This document shows positions 35,380 to 43,585 of a DNA stretch of 64,000 bases, piece after piece (position 1 is the first letter of the stretch; each line of letters opens with the position of its first letter). A model generated the notes under the pieces. That model saw only the letters and a program-made list of their open reading frames with translations, did not search any database and was not told where the DNA came from. A program made the translations under genes and the position numbers. The stretch spans positions 2,852,001-2,916,000 of the forward strand of contig NZ_JAJFZM010000001.1 of NCBI RefSeq assembly GCF_020733705.1, in the 5' to 3' direction. Source of the stretch: Nocardia australiensis. Its GTDB lineage: Bacteria > Actinomycetota > Actinomycetes > Mycobacteriales > Mycobacteriaceae.

Positions 35380-36684
35380 GTGGGGTTGCGTGAGCTGGCG
35401 GTGCGATGGGCCGATGCGCTCGACGGCGTCGTGGCGCCCACGCTCACGCGAGGTGAGATCGAGGATATGCTCAGCGGCCTCACCGCGACCATGGTCGCGG
35501 CGGTTCAAGGGACGCTCGATGTCGCTGTCGCTTACGATGCCGCCGCAGCGCTGGTCGCCGCCAATTACCGAGGCGCGGCGGCCGTCAGCCGCTCGATCCG
35601 ATGGATCTGCTATGACCTGGCCGACGAACTCGGCCCCGTTGGTGCGCCGGAGCACGAGCAGGTGCGCGATCGCACCGTCGCTATCGCCGCCGAGTTCGCC
35701 GCGGGCTTCACCGCGGCCTTGCGCAACGCCGCGCTCGGTGAACACGAAACCACGCTGGCCGCCGCGCTGGCCGCGGCGCACGATGCCGAGATACGCAGGC
35801 AGTTGTCGGAGGCGAGGTTCGAGGCGGTCTTCGCGGGCGCTTCGGTTGGTATCGGAACCGTTGATACCACGGGCAAGGTGCTCGACGTGAATGCCGCGAT
35901 GGCCGACATGCTCGGCCTCGACGCCGACACCATGGTCGGTCGGTCGGTCGCCGAGTTGCTCGGTCCGGCGAATACTGGTGCCGCGTACACCGAGCTACAG
36001 CGACTGATCAGCGGCGATTCCGACCGATTCCGGATCGAGACCGACAACGTGCGCGGAGACGGCACGGTCACCAATATCGATCTGTCGATGTCGGCGGTGC
36101 GCGACAGCGACGGGCGGGTCCAGTTCCTGATCGGCGTCGCGGTCGATGTGACCGAACGAAAGAAGCTCGCCGATCGGCTGTGGTACGACGCGAACCACGA
36201 CAGCCTCACCGGGTTACCGAACCGGGTGCTGTTCTTCGACAAACTCGCCAATGCCGTTCCGCCCGTGGGTGTTTGCTATCTGGACCTGGACGGATTCAAG
36301 GAGGTCAACGATGTCTGGGGGCACACCGTCGGCGACCGGGTGCTGCGCGATGTGGCCCAGCGTCTGGAGTCTTCGGTGGCGGCGGTCGGCGGACTTGTCG
36401 CGCGTATCGGTGGCGACGAATTCATCGTCCTCGTCGAGAAGTGTTCAGGTACAGAGAAATTGGTGACGATCACCGATCTCTTGCTGCAGGCGCTGGACGC
36501 GCCGATCGAGGTTGCCGGACAGCCGGTCGTGGTCGGCGCGAGCATCGGCACCGTCCTGGTCGAGGACCGGCCGACCGAGGTGGACGAGCTGATGCAGGCT
36601 GTGGACACCGCGATGTACCGGAACAAGGCGGCCGGGGGAGCCCGGTCGTCGCGAGAGCATCCGATACCGCCCGACCGGGAGTGA
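35380..36684 (+). CDS. PAS-GGDEF diguanylate cyclase
   Basis: A 434-residue soluble protein. A helical N-terminal region covers about 1-140, a PAS domain about 145-265 (RFEAVFAGASVGIGTVD, GVAVDVTERKKLAD) and a GGDEF domain the rest. That domain has an intact active site (ARIGGDEFIVLVE), DSLTGLPNRVLFFDKL and YLDLDGFKEVND. The inhibitory RxxD site that normally lies five residues before GGDEF is replaced by AVGG, so product inhibition is probably weak. No EAL domain follows. It makes c-di-GMP in response to an unknown signal. Confidence 0.88.
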   Translation: MGLRELAVRWADALDGVVAPTLTRGEIEDMLSGLTATMVAAVQGTLDVAVAYDAAAALVAANYRGAAAVSRSIRWICYDLADELGPVGAPEHEQVRDRTVAIAAEFAAGFTAALRNAALGEHETTLAAALAAAHDAEIRRQLSEARFEAVFAGASVGIGTVDTTGKVLDVNAAMADMLGLDADTMVGRSVAELLGPANTGAAYTELQRLISGDSDRFRIETDNVRGDGTVTNIDLSMSAVRDSDGRVQFLIGVAVDVTERKKLADRLWYDANHDSLTGLPNRVLFFDKLANAVPPVGVCYLDLDGFKEVNDVWGHTVGDRVLRDVAQRLESSVAAVGGLVARIGGDEFIVLVEKCSGTEKLVTITDLLLQALDAPIEVAGQPVVVGASIGTVLVEDRPTEVDELMQAVDTAMYRNKAAGGARSSREHPIPPDRE

Positions 36685-36694
36685 GCGTGTTGCG

Positions 36695-36895
36695 TCAGTG
36701 CTTCGGAAGTGCGACCGGCACACCGTGTTCCAGTTCAATCGATTCGGTCAGCGTGCTCGATCCGGCGGTAGCGATCACGGATCCGAGCTCGCTGACCAAC
36801 CATTGACCGCACACGCAGCGCAGGTAGTGAACGGAGCCGTGCGACGACACGAGAGTGGGCGAGGGCCAGGAGCAGGACGGGCAGGTGGCGATCAT
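36695..36895 (-). CDS. Small zinc-ribbon protein
   Basis: A 66-residue protein from the ATG at 36895 (TGGAGA just upstream). Two CxxC/CxC pairs, ATCPSCSWPSP and LRCVCGQWLV, would bind zinc. The C-terminal half is acidic and lacks a domain I recognise. It is divergent from the CGNR gene, only 25 bases between starts, so the promoters overlap. Function unknown. Confidence 0.55.
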   Translation of the reverse strand: MIATCPSCSWPSPTLVSSHGSVHYLRCVCGQWLVSELGSVIATAGSSTLTESIELEHGVPVALPKH

Positions 36896-36920
36896 GTCTC
36901 CAGCCTGATGTAATGGGTTA

Positions 36921-37421
36921 GTGCATTTCAACCCTTACGGAGGCGCGGCCGCCGAACTCGCGGCCAGACTGGTGAACGCGGGCCCCGATCAGGATCTGCT
37001 CGCATTGCTCGACGCGTCCGGCTACCAGCCGCTCAACAGCCCCGATGCCGAGCAAACGGCCGAATTGCGGCGCTGGATCATCCGGCTCGGCCAAGTCTTC
37101 ACCGCCCCCAGTGTGGAACTGCTCAACGACCTACTGGCCGCGACAACGAGCCAGCCCTACATCTCCACCCACGACGGCAGGCAGCCGCACCTACACTACG
37201 CACGGGAGACCGCCCCGCTCGATGAACGAGTCAAGGCATACACCGCGGCGGGCCTGGCACAACTGTTCTGTGAGGACCCGAATCGAATCGGCCGCTGCGC
37301 CCGGGATGGCTGCGGCCTCGTCTTCGTGGATACCTCCCGCAATGGCAGGCGCCGCTTCTGCTCGACGCGCTGCTCGAATCGCGTGCACGTCGCCGAACAC
37401 CGAACTCGACGCTGCGCCTGA
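36921..37421 (+). CDS. CGNR zinc-finger protein
   Basis: A 166-residue protein starting at a GTG without RBS, probably leaderless. A helical N-terminal ABATE-type domain is followed by the CGNR-type zinc finger at about 128-160 (RCARDGCGLVFVDTSRNGRR, FCSTRCSNRVHVAEHR). Such proteins are abundant in actinomycetes and believed to be transcriptional regulators, often of stress or antibiotic genes. No neighbouring target is evident. Confidence 0.85.
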   Translation: MHFNPYGGAAAELAARLVNAGPDQDLLALLDASGYQPLNSPDAEQTAELRRWIIRLGQVFTAPSVELLNDLLAATTSQPYISTHDGRQPHLHYARETAPLDERVKAYTAAGLAQLFCEDPNRIGRCARDGCGLVFVDTSRNGRRRFCSTRCSNRVHVAEHRTRRCA

Positions 37422-37501
37422 GGACCCGGCCCGGCAATGACAGCTGCCCCGGTCGCGGTAGTGCGACCGGGGCGGCTGCGGGTTCGGCTGCTCGGTTCGG
37501 A

Positions 37502-37957
37502 TCAGGTGGCGGAGATGATTCCGCTGTAGACCGAGAAGCTGTGGCCCTTGGACTCACAGGTGAAGCTGCCGTGGAAGCCGGATTCGCACTTGGCTCCGGC
37601 GTGCTCGAGGATCGATCCCCACGTCCCCGTGCCGGTCTTGACGTCGGACAAAGCGGGGTTTCCGCCCGGCAGCATGTGTGGCATGCCCGAGGAGAAAGTG
37701 GGGTGCGCGGGCAGCCACTGCTGGTCGATCGCGATATCGCGCACCGGGAAGAGGAACGGCATGAATGTGTAGCTGATCTTCATCGAATCGGTCAGATCAC
37801 AGCCGATATTGCCGCCGCCGTCGATCGAGCACTGCATGAGGCCGTTGCTGAAATGCACGGTGTCGCCGTCGTCGGCGTGTGCGGTACCGGCCATTAGAAC
37901 CGGCACCACGCCCACTGCTGCCAACACGCCGGCGAACTTCTTGATGATCTTGTTCAT
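37502..37957 (-). CDS. Secreted hypothetical protein
   Basis: A 151-residue exported protein from the ATG at 37957, with GAGGAG six bases upstream. A signal peptide (IIKKFAGVLAAVGVVPVLMAG) ends with a likely cleavage site AHA/DD. The mature part has four Cys (LMQCSIDGG, IGCDLTD, AKCESGF, FTCESKG), suggesting two disulfides, and is rich in Gly and Ser. I do not recognise the family beyond nocardial secreted proteins of this size. Confidence 0.7.
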   Translation of the reverse strand: MNKIIKKFAGVLAAVGVVPVLMAGTAHADDGDTVHFSNGLMQCSIDGGGNIGCDLTDSMKISYTFMPFLFPVRDIAIDQQWLPAHPTFSSGMPHMLPGGNPALSDVKTGTGTWGSILEHAGAKCESGFHGSFTCESKGHSFSVYSGIISAT

Positions 37958-38307
37958 GCACGCTCCTCGATGTTTCGACATTGGGGACCAACGAACCCTC
38001 GCCGGCTTGTCGGTCCGACCGAGGTATCCGTTTCAACCGATCGCCGCACATTAGCGCTACCCAAGAGTTGCGCCCGCTGCCGGGGCTGGGTCGGGAGCCA
38101 TAGTGCGGGCTGGGTTTCCGCCCGGGGGCGCGCATGTCGGCGCAATCGGCTCGACGGCCGCGGTCGGATCGATGTTGTCGAATTGTGACGTCTACTCCGC
38201 CCCTGGTGTCGCGCATCGGCATATGTTGTTGCCCACAACATATTAGCGCGACGCGGTGCCGGAGTCTTCCGACAAGGTCGTCGGTTGTTCCAGGAAGGTT
38301 CCTCCAG
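37958..38307. other. Intergenic region upstream of the sugar transporter
   Basis: Divergent promoter region between the secreted protein and the sugar-binding lipoprotein. It contains the ROK operator palindrome (38221-38243). No gene is recognised in the rest. Confidence 0.45.
38221..38243. promoter_or_regulatory. ROK/XylR-type operator palindrome
   Basis: A perfect inverted repeat ATATGTTGT-N5-ACAACATAT lies 65 bases before the sugar-binding protein start. Its TTGTT-N-ACAA core is like the operators of XylR/NagC-type ROK repressors. A ROK gene ends this operon, so self-contained regulation is probable. Confidence 0.6.
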
Positions 38308-39477
38308 ATGTGGACGAAAAGCCAGCACTCGCCGGGAAATATCGGGCACGGACGGGTGCGGATCGGGATCCGTCACGCAGGAATGGCAGTCGGTTTGGTG
38401 GGGGTGCTCGCGCTGAGCGCGTGTGGGGCGAACTCCTCGCGTGACGACGGCGGGAGTGCGGGCAGCGGCGGCGGTGGGAAGAACGGGACAATCGGGGTGA
38501 TCCTGCCGGAGACCGCAACCTCGGCGCGGTGGGAGGGCTTCGACAAGCCGATGCTCGAAAAGGCATTGGGAGCAGCTGGTTTCGATGCCGACGTGCAGAA
38601 TGCGCAGGGCGAGGTGCAGAAGTTCACGACCTTGGCGGACGGGATGATCGCCAAGAACGTGAAGGTGCTGATCATCGCGGCCATCAACAGCGAGGTCGGC
38701 GGGGCGGTGGCGGCCAAGGCGAAGAAGGCGGGCATTCCGACCATCGACTACGACCGGCTCAACCTCGGTGGGTCCTCCGACTACTACGTCTCGTTCGACA
38801 ACGTTCGGGTCGGCCAGTTGCAGGGCCAAGGGGTCGCGGACGCGCTGAAGGACAAGCAGGGCGGGCAGGTGGTCGAGATCGAGGGAGCGCCGACCGATAA
38901 CAACGCCACGCTATTCCACGACGGACAGCGCAAAGTGCTACAGCCCCTGTATGACTCGGGCGCGCTGAAGTTGGTGCAGAGCCAGCCGATCGAGGGGTGG
39001 AACAACCAGAAGGGCGGCACCACCTTCGAGCAGATCCTCACCACGAACGCGGGCAAGGTCGATGGCGTGGTCGCCGCGAATGACGGACTCGCGGGCGCGG
39101 TGATCACCGTGCTGAAGAAGAACGGGCTCAACGGCAAGGTTCCGGTCACCGGTCAGGACGCGACCGCAGAGGGATTGAAGGCGATTCTGCGTGGCGATCA
39201 GTACATGACGGTATTCAAGCCGATTCAGCAGGAAGCCGAAGCGGTGACCAAACTCGCTGTGGCGCTGGCCAATGGCGACAAGGCGGCGGCGGACGCGCTC
39301 GCTACCGGTACGAGTCAGGACTCGAAGGGCAATCGCGAGGTCAAATCCGTTCTGCTGGAGCCGTATTCGGTGACCAGGTTCGACGTCAAGCGGGTCGTCG
39401 CCGAGGGGTACGTGCCCGCGCGCGAGATCTGTGGCGGCGACCTGGCCGCGGCCTGCACCGAACTCGGCATCTCCTGA
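38308..39477 (+). CDS. Xylose-type sugar-binding lipoprotein
   Basis: A 389-residue periplasmic-binding protein from the ATG at 38308. The lipobox is LSAC at about 36-39. The core follows the XylF pattern: AGIPTIDYDRLNLG, YYVSFDNVRVGQLQG, GAPTDNNATLFHDGQRKVL, VDGVVAANDGLAGAV and VTGQDATAEGLKAIL. Xylose is the most likely ligand because of the D-R and F-D-N segments, but glucose or another aldose remains possible. It is first in the operon with ATPase and permease genes. Confidence 0.85.
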   Translation: MWTKSQHSPGNIGHGRVRIGIRHAGMAVGLVGVLALSACGANSSRDDGGSAGSGGGGKNGTIGVILPETATSARWEGFDKPMLEKALGAAGFDADVQNAQGEVQKFTTLADGMIAKNVKVLIIAAINSEVGGAVAAKAKKAGIPTIDYDRLNLGGSSDYYVSFDNVRVGQLQGQGVADALKDKQGGQVVEIEGAPTDNNATLFHDGQRKVLQPLYDSGALKLVQSQPIEGWNNQKGGTTFEQILTTNAGKVDGVVAANDGLAGAVITVLKKNGLNGKVPVTGQDATAEGLKAILRGDQYMTVFKPIQQEAEAVTKLAVALANGDKAAADALATGTSQDSKGNREVKSVLLEPYSVTRFDVKRVVAEGYVPAREICGGDLAAACTELGIS

Positions 39478-39490
39478 AGGCGCGCCGAAT

Positions 39491-40264
39491 ATGAGTGAGC
39501 CGCTACTTCAGATCACCGGTCTCAATAAGAGTTTCGGGCCGGTGCATGTCCTGCACGATGTGAACTTCACCGCGCCTGCCGGGGAGGTCACCGCACTCGT
39601 CGGTGACAACGGCGCCGGAAAGTCCACGCTGGTGAAATGCATTGCGGGCATTCATGGTTTCGATTCCGGGACGGTGAATTACCGGGGTGCGCCGGTGCAT
39701 ATTCGTGGTCCGAAGGACGCGGCCGAGCTCGGTATCGAGGTGGTGTATCAGGATCTCGCGCTGGCCGACAATCTCGACATCGTGCAGAACATGTTCCTCG
39801 GCCGGGAACGTGGACGCCCGTGGCTGCTCGATGAGGCAAGCATGGAGGAGGCGGCGCGGCAAACCCTGGCCTCGCTGTCGGTGCGCACCGTGAAGTCGGT
39901 GCGCACCCCGGTTTCGGCTTTGTCGGGCGGGCAACGGCAGACGGTGGCCATCGCGAAATCCGTGCTGTGGAACAGCAATCTGGTGCTGCTCGACGAGCCG
40001 ACCGCCGCGTTGGGCGTCGCGCAGACCAGGCAGGTGCTCGATCTGGTCCGGCGCCTGGCCGAGCAGGGCCTCGGCGTGGTGCTGATCAGCCACAATATGG
40101 CCGACGTCTTCGAGGTCGCCGACCGGATTTCGGTGTTGTATCTCGGGCGGATGGCGGCTGAGGTGCACACCAAGGACGTCACCCACAGTCAGGTCGTCGA
40201 GCTGATCACCGCGGGCCGCAGCGGCGATCTCGGGCTGGCGCGACCGGAATCGGCCGTGCTGTGA
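39491..40264 (+). CDS. Sugar ABC transporter ATPase (single domain)
   Basis: A 257-residue ABC ATPase. It has Walker A GDNGAGKST, signature LSGGQRQT, Walker B LVLLDEPTAALG and a switch His in LISHN. Only one nucleotide-binding domain is present, whereas classical XylG has two, so it must dimerise. The ATG at 39491 lies 13 bases after the binding-protein stop. Its stop overlaps the permease GTG (GTGA). Confidence 0.88.
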   Translation: MSEPLLQITGLNKSFGPVHVLHDVNFTAPAGEVTALVGDNGAGKSTLVKCIAGIHGFDSGTVNYRGAPVHIRGPKDAAELGIEVVYQDLALADNLDIVQNMFLGRERGRPWLLDEASMEEAARQTLASLSVRTVKSVRTPVSALSGGQRQTVAIAKSVLWNSNLVLLDEPTAALGVAQTRQVLDLVRRLAEQGLGVVLISHNMADVFEVADRISVLYLGRMAAEVHTKDVTHSQVVELITAGRSGDLGLARPESAVL

Positions 40265-41715
40265 GTAATAAGGCCGTGAACGAGAAAGACGTTGCGATGA
40301 CCAATATTTCGGCCGCCCCGGTGCCGACGGCGGTCGCCGATTTCGGGATCGACACCACAACCCAATCCACCGCGGATGCGGCACGCGAGTATCTCGCTCG
40401 GCTGCGAGGGGGCGATATCGGCTCGCTACCAGCGCTGTTGGGTCTGGTGGCGCTGGTCGTCATGTTCTCGTCGCTGTCGGATGTGTTCTTCTCGCTCAAC
40501 AACATCGCGAATCTGCTGGCGCAGGGGGCCGGGCAGACAATCATCGCGATCGGCATCGTTTTCGTGCTGCTGATCGGGGAGATCGACCTGTCGGCGGGCA
40601 CGGCGTCCGGCGTCGCGGGCGCGGTGCTGGCCCTACACTACGTCGAGAACGGAAACCTCCTCGCGGGCATGGGTTCCACGGTGTTCATCGTCTTCGTCGC
40701 GATGCTGGTATTGGCCGCTGTGCTCGCCGGATTACTGCGGATCTGGCCCGGTGTCGCGATGTCGCTGCTCGGGCTGGCGCTGACAGTGTCTGGGCTGGAG
40801 GCGAATCCGTGGATCGAGATGCTGCTCGCGGTGTGTGTCGGCACCGCGATCGGCTGCATCACCGGGTTCCTCATCGCCAAAATCGGCATGCCGTCGTTCG
40901 TGGTGACGCTGGCCCTGTTCCTGGCTTGGCAGGGCGTCATTCTGCAGCTCATCGGTGAGGGCGGAGTGCTCGGGATCAGTTCCTCGAGGGTGCTCGACCG
41001 AGTGGCCAACGGGAATCTGTCGACGGTGGGCAGCTGGGTGCTTTTCGTCGTCGGGGCCGGGGGATACGCGGCGCTCACGATCGGAAGGCACGTGCTGCGA
41101 CTGCGGCGAGGTCTGGTCGCGCAGCCGACACCGCTTGTGGTGGTGAAGGTTTCGGTGCTCATGGTGCTGGCCGCCGTCGCGACCGCGTTGCTCACCGTGA
41201 ACAGGTCGCGCAATGACGCGATCGAAATACGCGGCGTCCCTTATGTTGTGCCTATCGTGCTGGTGCTGCTCGTCTTCGGAACCTACGTGCTCAATCGCAC
41301 CAGCTACGGCAGACACATCTACGCGGTCGGCGGTAATCGCGAGGCCGCCCGGCGCGCCGGCATCAACGTCACCCGGATTCGGGCGAGCGTTTTCGTGGTG
41401 TGCTCCTCGTGTGCCGCCGTCGGCGCTATCGTCTACTCCTCGAAGGTCGGCTCCGTCGATCCACAGGCGGGTGGGCTCAATACGCTGCTGTTCGCCGTCG
41501 GTGCGGCGGTAATCGGTGGCACCTCGCTGTTCGGCGGTAAGGGCCGGGTCGCGGACGCGGTCATCGGCGGCACCGTGCTTGCCGTCGTCGCCAACGGACT
41601 CGGATTGCTCGAACAACCCGCCGCGGTCGTCGCCATAGTCACCGGTTTGGTGCTGTTGCTGGCGGCCACGGTGGATGCGCTGACCCGCCGTCGAGCGGCC
41701 GCGGCGGCGGGCTGA
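40261..41715 (+). CDS. Sugar ABC transporter permease (XylH/RbsC-type)
   Basis: A 484-residue permease with an unusually long N-terminus (about 60 soluble residues), then ten or more helices. Family segments include LLAQGAGQTIIAIGIVFVLL, GEIDLSAGTASGVAGAVLAL and a late YAVGGNREAARRAGINVTRI, which is the coupling helix for the ATPase. A GTG at 40261 overlaps the ATPase stop, but an ATG at 40297 is also plausible. It completes the importer. Confidence 0.85.
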   Translation: MSNKAVNEKDVAMTNISAAPVPTAVADFGIDTTTQSTADAAREYLARLRGGDIGSLPALLGLVALVVMFSSLSDVFFSLNNIANLLAQGAGQTIIAIGIVFVLLIGEIDLSAGTASGVAGAVLALHYVENGNLLAGMGSTVFIVFVAMLVLAAVLAGLLRIWPGVAMSLLGLALTVSGLEANPWIEMLLAVCVGTAIGCITGFLIAKIGMPSFVVTLALFLAWQGVILQLIGEGGVLGISSSRVLDRVANGNLSTVGSWVLFVVGAGGYAALTIGRHVLRLRRGLVAQPTPLVVVKVSVLMVLAAVATALLTVNRSRNDAIEIRGVPYVVPIVLVLLVFGTYVLNRTSYGRHIYAVGGNREAARRAGINVTRIRASVFVVCSSCAAVGAIVYSSKVGSVDPQAGGLNTLLFAVGAAVIGGTSLFGGKGRVADAVIGGTVLAVVANGLGLLEQPAAVVAIVTGLVLLLAATVDALTRRRAAAAAG

Positions 41716-41741
41716 GCGCGGGTGATGGTATCCCTGAGGGC

Positions 41742-42908
41742 ATGACCAGCCCAGCAGTCGCCCGCCCGGACGAATTGCGTCGATTCAACCGGGCGAGCCT
41801 GCTGCGCCGATTGCACGCGGGTGGTCCGGCGACCAGAGCCACATTGGCGACCGAGCTCGGCCTCAACCGCTCCACCATAAAAATGTTGGTGGACGGGCTG
41901 GCCGCGACCGGGGTGGTCGAGGAGCGGGTGCCGCGCCTCGCGCGCGGTGCGGGCAGGCCGTCGCTGCTGGTGCTGCCGCAGGCGCAGGCGGTGGTGGTGC
42001 TGGCGGTGGACGTGCAGGTCGAGCATGTCGGGATCGCGTTGACCGGACTCGGCGGACAGATCCTCGGACGTGACAGCTGGAATCTACGCGGTAGGCAGCG
42101 CCACGCCGACGAGGTCCTCACCCACGTCGCGGAATCCGCGGCACTACTCGCCGGAGACCTCGGATTGCGACCGGCCGCCGCCGGAGTCTCGGTGCCGGGG
42201 GTGGTCCGACGATCCGACGGACATGTGCACGACGCCACCAATCTCGGGTGGCGCGACGTCGCACTCGGCGAGCGGATGCGCACGCTACTGGGGATTCCCG
42301 TGGTCGTCGGCAACGACGCGGAGTTCGGTGCGTTGGCCGAACATCTGCGCGGCGTCGGCCGGGGAGTATCGGACGCGGTGTTCGTTTCCGCGGATATCGG
42401 AGTCGGCGGGGGACTGATCGCCCAGGGCGCGCTGCTGCGTGGCGCGGCGGGATATCTCGGCGAGATCGGGCACATGACCATCCGGCCGGGCGGGCGAAAA
42501 TGCCACTGCGGTAACGAGGGTTGTTGGGAGACCGAGATCGGCGAGGCGGCACTGACTCGCGCACTCGGCCTCGCCGCCGACAGCCCGCGCGGTGCGATCG
42601 TCGCGGAATTGCGGGAGCTGGAAAGAAATTCGAATGCGATCGATCGGCTCGGCGAGTATATCGATTGGCTCGCAGTCGGTTTGGTGAATGTGGTCAATAT
42701 TCTCGGGCCCGAGCTCGTCGTGCTCGGTGACCTGCTGACCGCCCTTCCCGATGCCGTGGTCGTACGGGCCGCGGATGAGGTGCGCCGACGGAGCATGGTA
42801 AGTCGGGCATTCGGCGGGGTCCGGGTCGAAAAGTCCTCGCTCGGTGCCGATTTGAAACTGCTAGGCGCCGCCGAAGCGGCATTCGAGGGTGTACTCGAGA
42901 CGGTGTGA
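41742..42908 (+). CDS. ROK-family repressor
   Basis: A 388-residue protein with an N-terminal winged HTH (FNRASLLRRLHAGGPATRATL, then ELGLNRSTIKMLVDGL) and a ROK sugar-binding domain. That domain has the zinc motif CHCGNEGCWE, GYLGEIGHM and VVVGNDAEFGALAEH. The layout is that of XylR/NagC. It lies 26 bases after the permease in the same direction and probably binds the palindrome at 38221-38243. Xylose or a related sugar would release it. Confidence 0.88.
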   Translation: MTSPAVARPDELRRFNRASLLRRLHAGGPATRATLATELGLNRSTIKMLVDGLAATGVVEERVPRLARGAGRPSLLVLPQAQAVVVLAVDVQVEHVGIALTGLGGQILGRDSWNLRGRQRHADEVLTHVAESAALLAGDLGLRPAAAGVSVPGVVRRSDGHVHDATNLGWRDVALGERMRTLLGIPVVVGNDAEFGALAEHLRGVGRGVSDAVFVSADIGVGGGLIAQGALLRGAAGYLGEIGHMTIRPGGRKCHCGNEGCWETEIGEAALTRALGLAADSPRGAIVAELRELERNSNAIDRLGEYIDWLAVGLVNVVNILGPELVVLGDLLTALPDAVVVRAADEVRRRSMVSRAFGGVRVEKSSLGADLKLLGAAEAAFEGVLETV

Positions 42909-43029
42909 GCCCATCGGCCAGAGCGGACGCTTGGGTTGGTTGACCTGCGTCTTTACTGGAGCCGAGATTCGTGTCATGCTTGCGCGATTCGATCGCGGGG
43001 GTCGCGGTCAGGGGTGAGGGGGTTGGTTG

Positions 43030-43527
43030 ATGGACAGACATCGCGTTGGTTTGTCGCGGGCGCCGAGGACTGAGCCGCCATTGCGGCCCTGTCACCCGAC
43101 ACGGCACCGGGGACAACCCGAATCCGAGCCGCCCGCGTCACGGATCTGCCGCACCGGTCGGACCGGCACGACAAGGCCGCCGGCCGATCGGCACACCGCA
43201 GCGGATTCGGCCGCACAGCAATTCGCCGAACGGGCGCTGCGACTGGCACTCGAGATATTCGACCATCGTCGTCCGGTCACCCATCTCGCCGCTCTCGCCG
43301 AGCCCACGGTGGTTTCTCGGGTCCGCACGCTCGTCCGAGCCGATCTTGCGCCGGGACGCAAAATAGGCGCGGCAACGCTGGCGCGCGTCCACGTGGTCGC
43401 GACCGACGCGTCGAACGCCGAGGTATGCGCCTCGTATGTCCGTGCCGACCGGCATTTCGCCGTGGCCGCCCACATCGTTCACACTCGGGTGAAGGGATGG
43501 CGGTTGAGCGCATTGCGACTGTTCTGA
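43030..43527 (+). CDS. Rv3235-family protein
   Basis: A 165-residue protein. The N-terminal 70 residues are Pro/Arg-rich and disordered. The conserved domain follows (RALRLALEIFDHRRPVTHLA, LAEPTVVSRVRTLVRADL, CASYVRADRHFAVAAHIV, GWRLSALRLF). This Rv3235 family is specific to Mycobacteriales and relatives and its function is unknown. In many genomes it neighbours secA2-like or wag31-type genes, not seen here. The ATG at 43030 has no clear RBS. Confidence 0.75.
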   Translation: MDRHRVGLSRAPRTEPPLRPCHPTRHRGQPESEPPASRICRTGRTGTTRPPADRHTAADSAAQQFAERALRLALEIFDHRRPVTHLAALAEPTVVSRVRTLVRADLAPGRKIGAATLARVHVVATDASNAEVCASYVRADRHFAVAAHIVHTRVKGWRLSALRLF

Positions 43528-43585
43528 AGGTAACCACGCGGGCGCATGTCGCTTACTGGAACCTCTGGGGCAGGTCGCCGACAGC

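Noticed and set aside
40732..41616. Minus-strand open frame of 294 codons
   Set aside because: Asp/Arg/His-rich antisense of the sugar permease.
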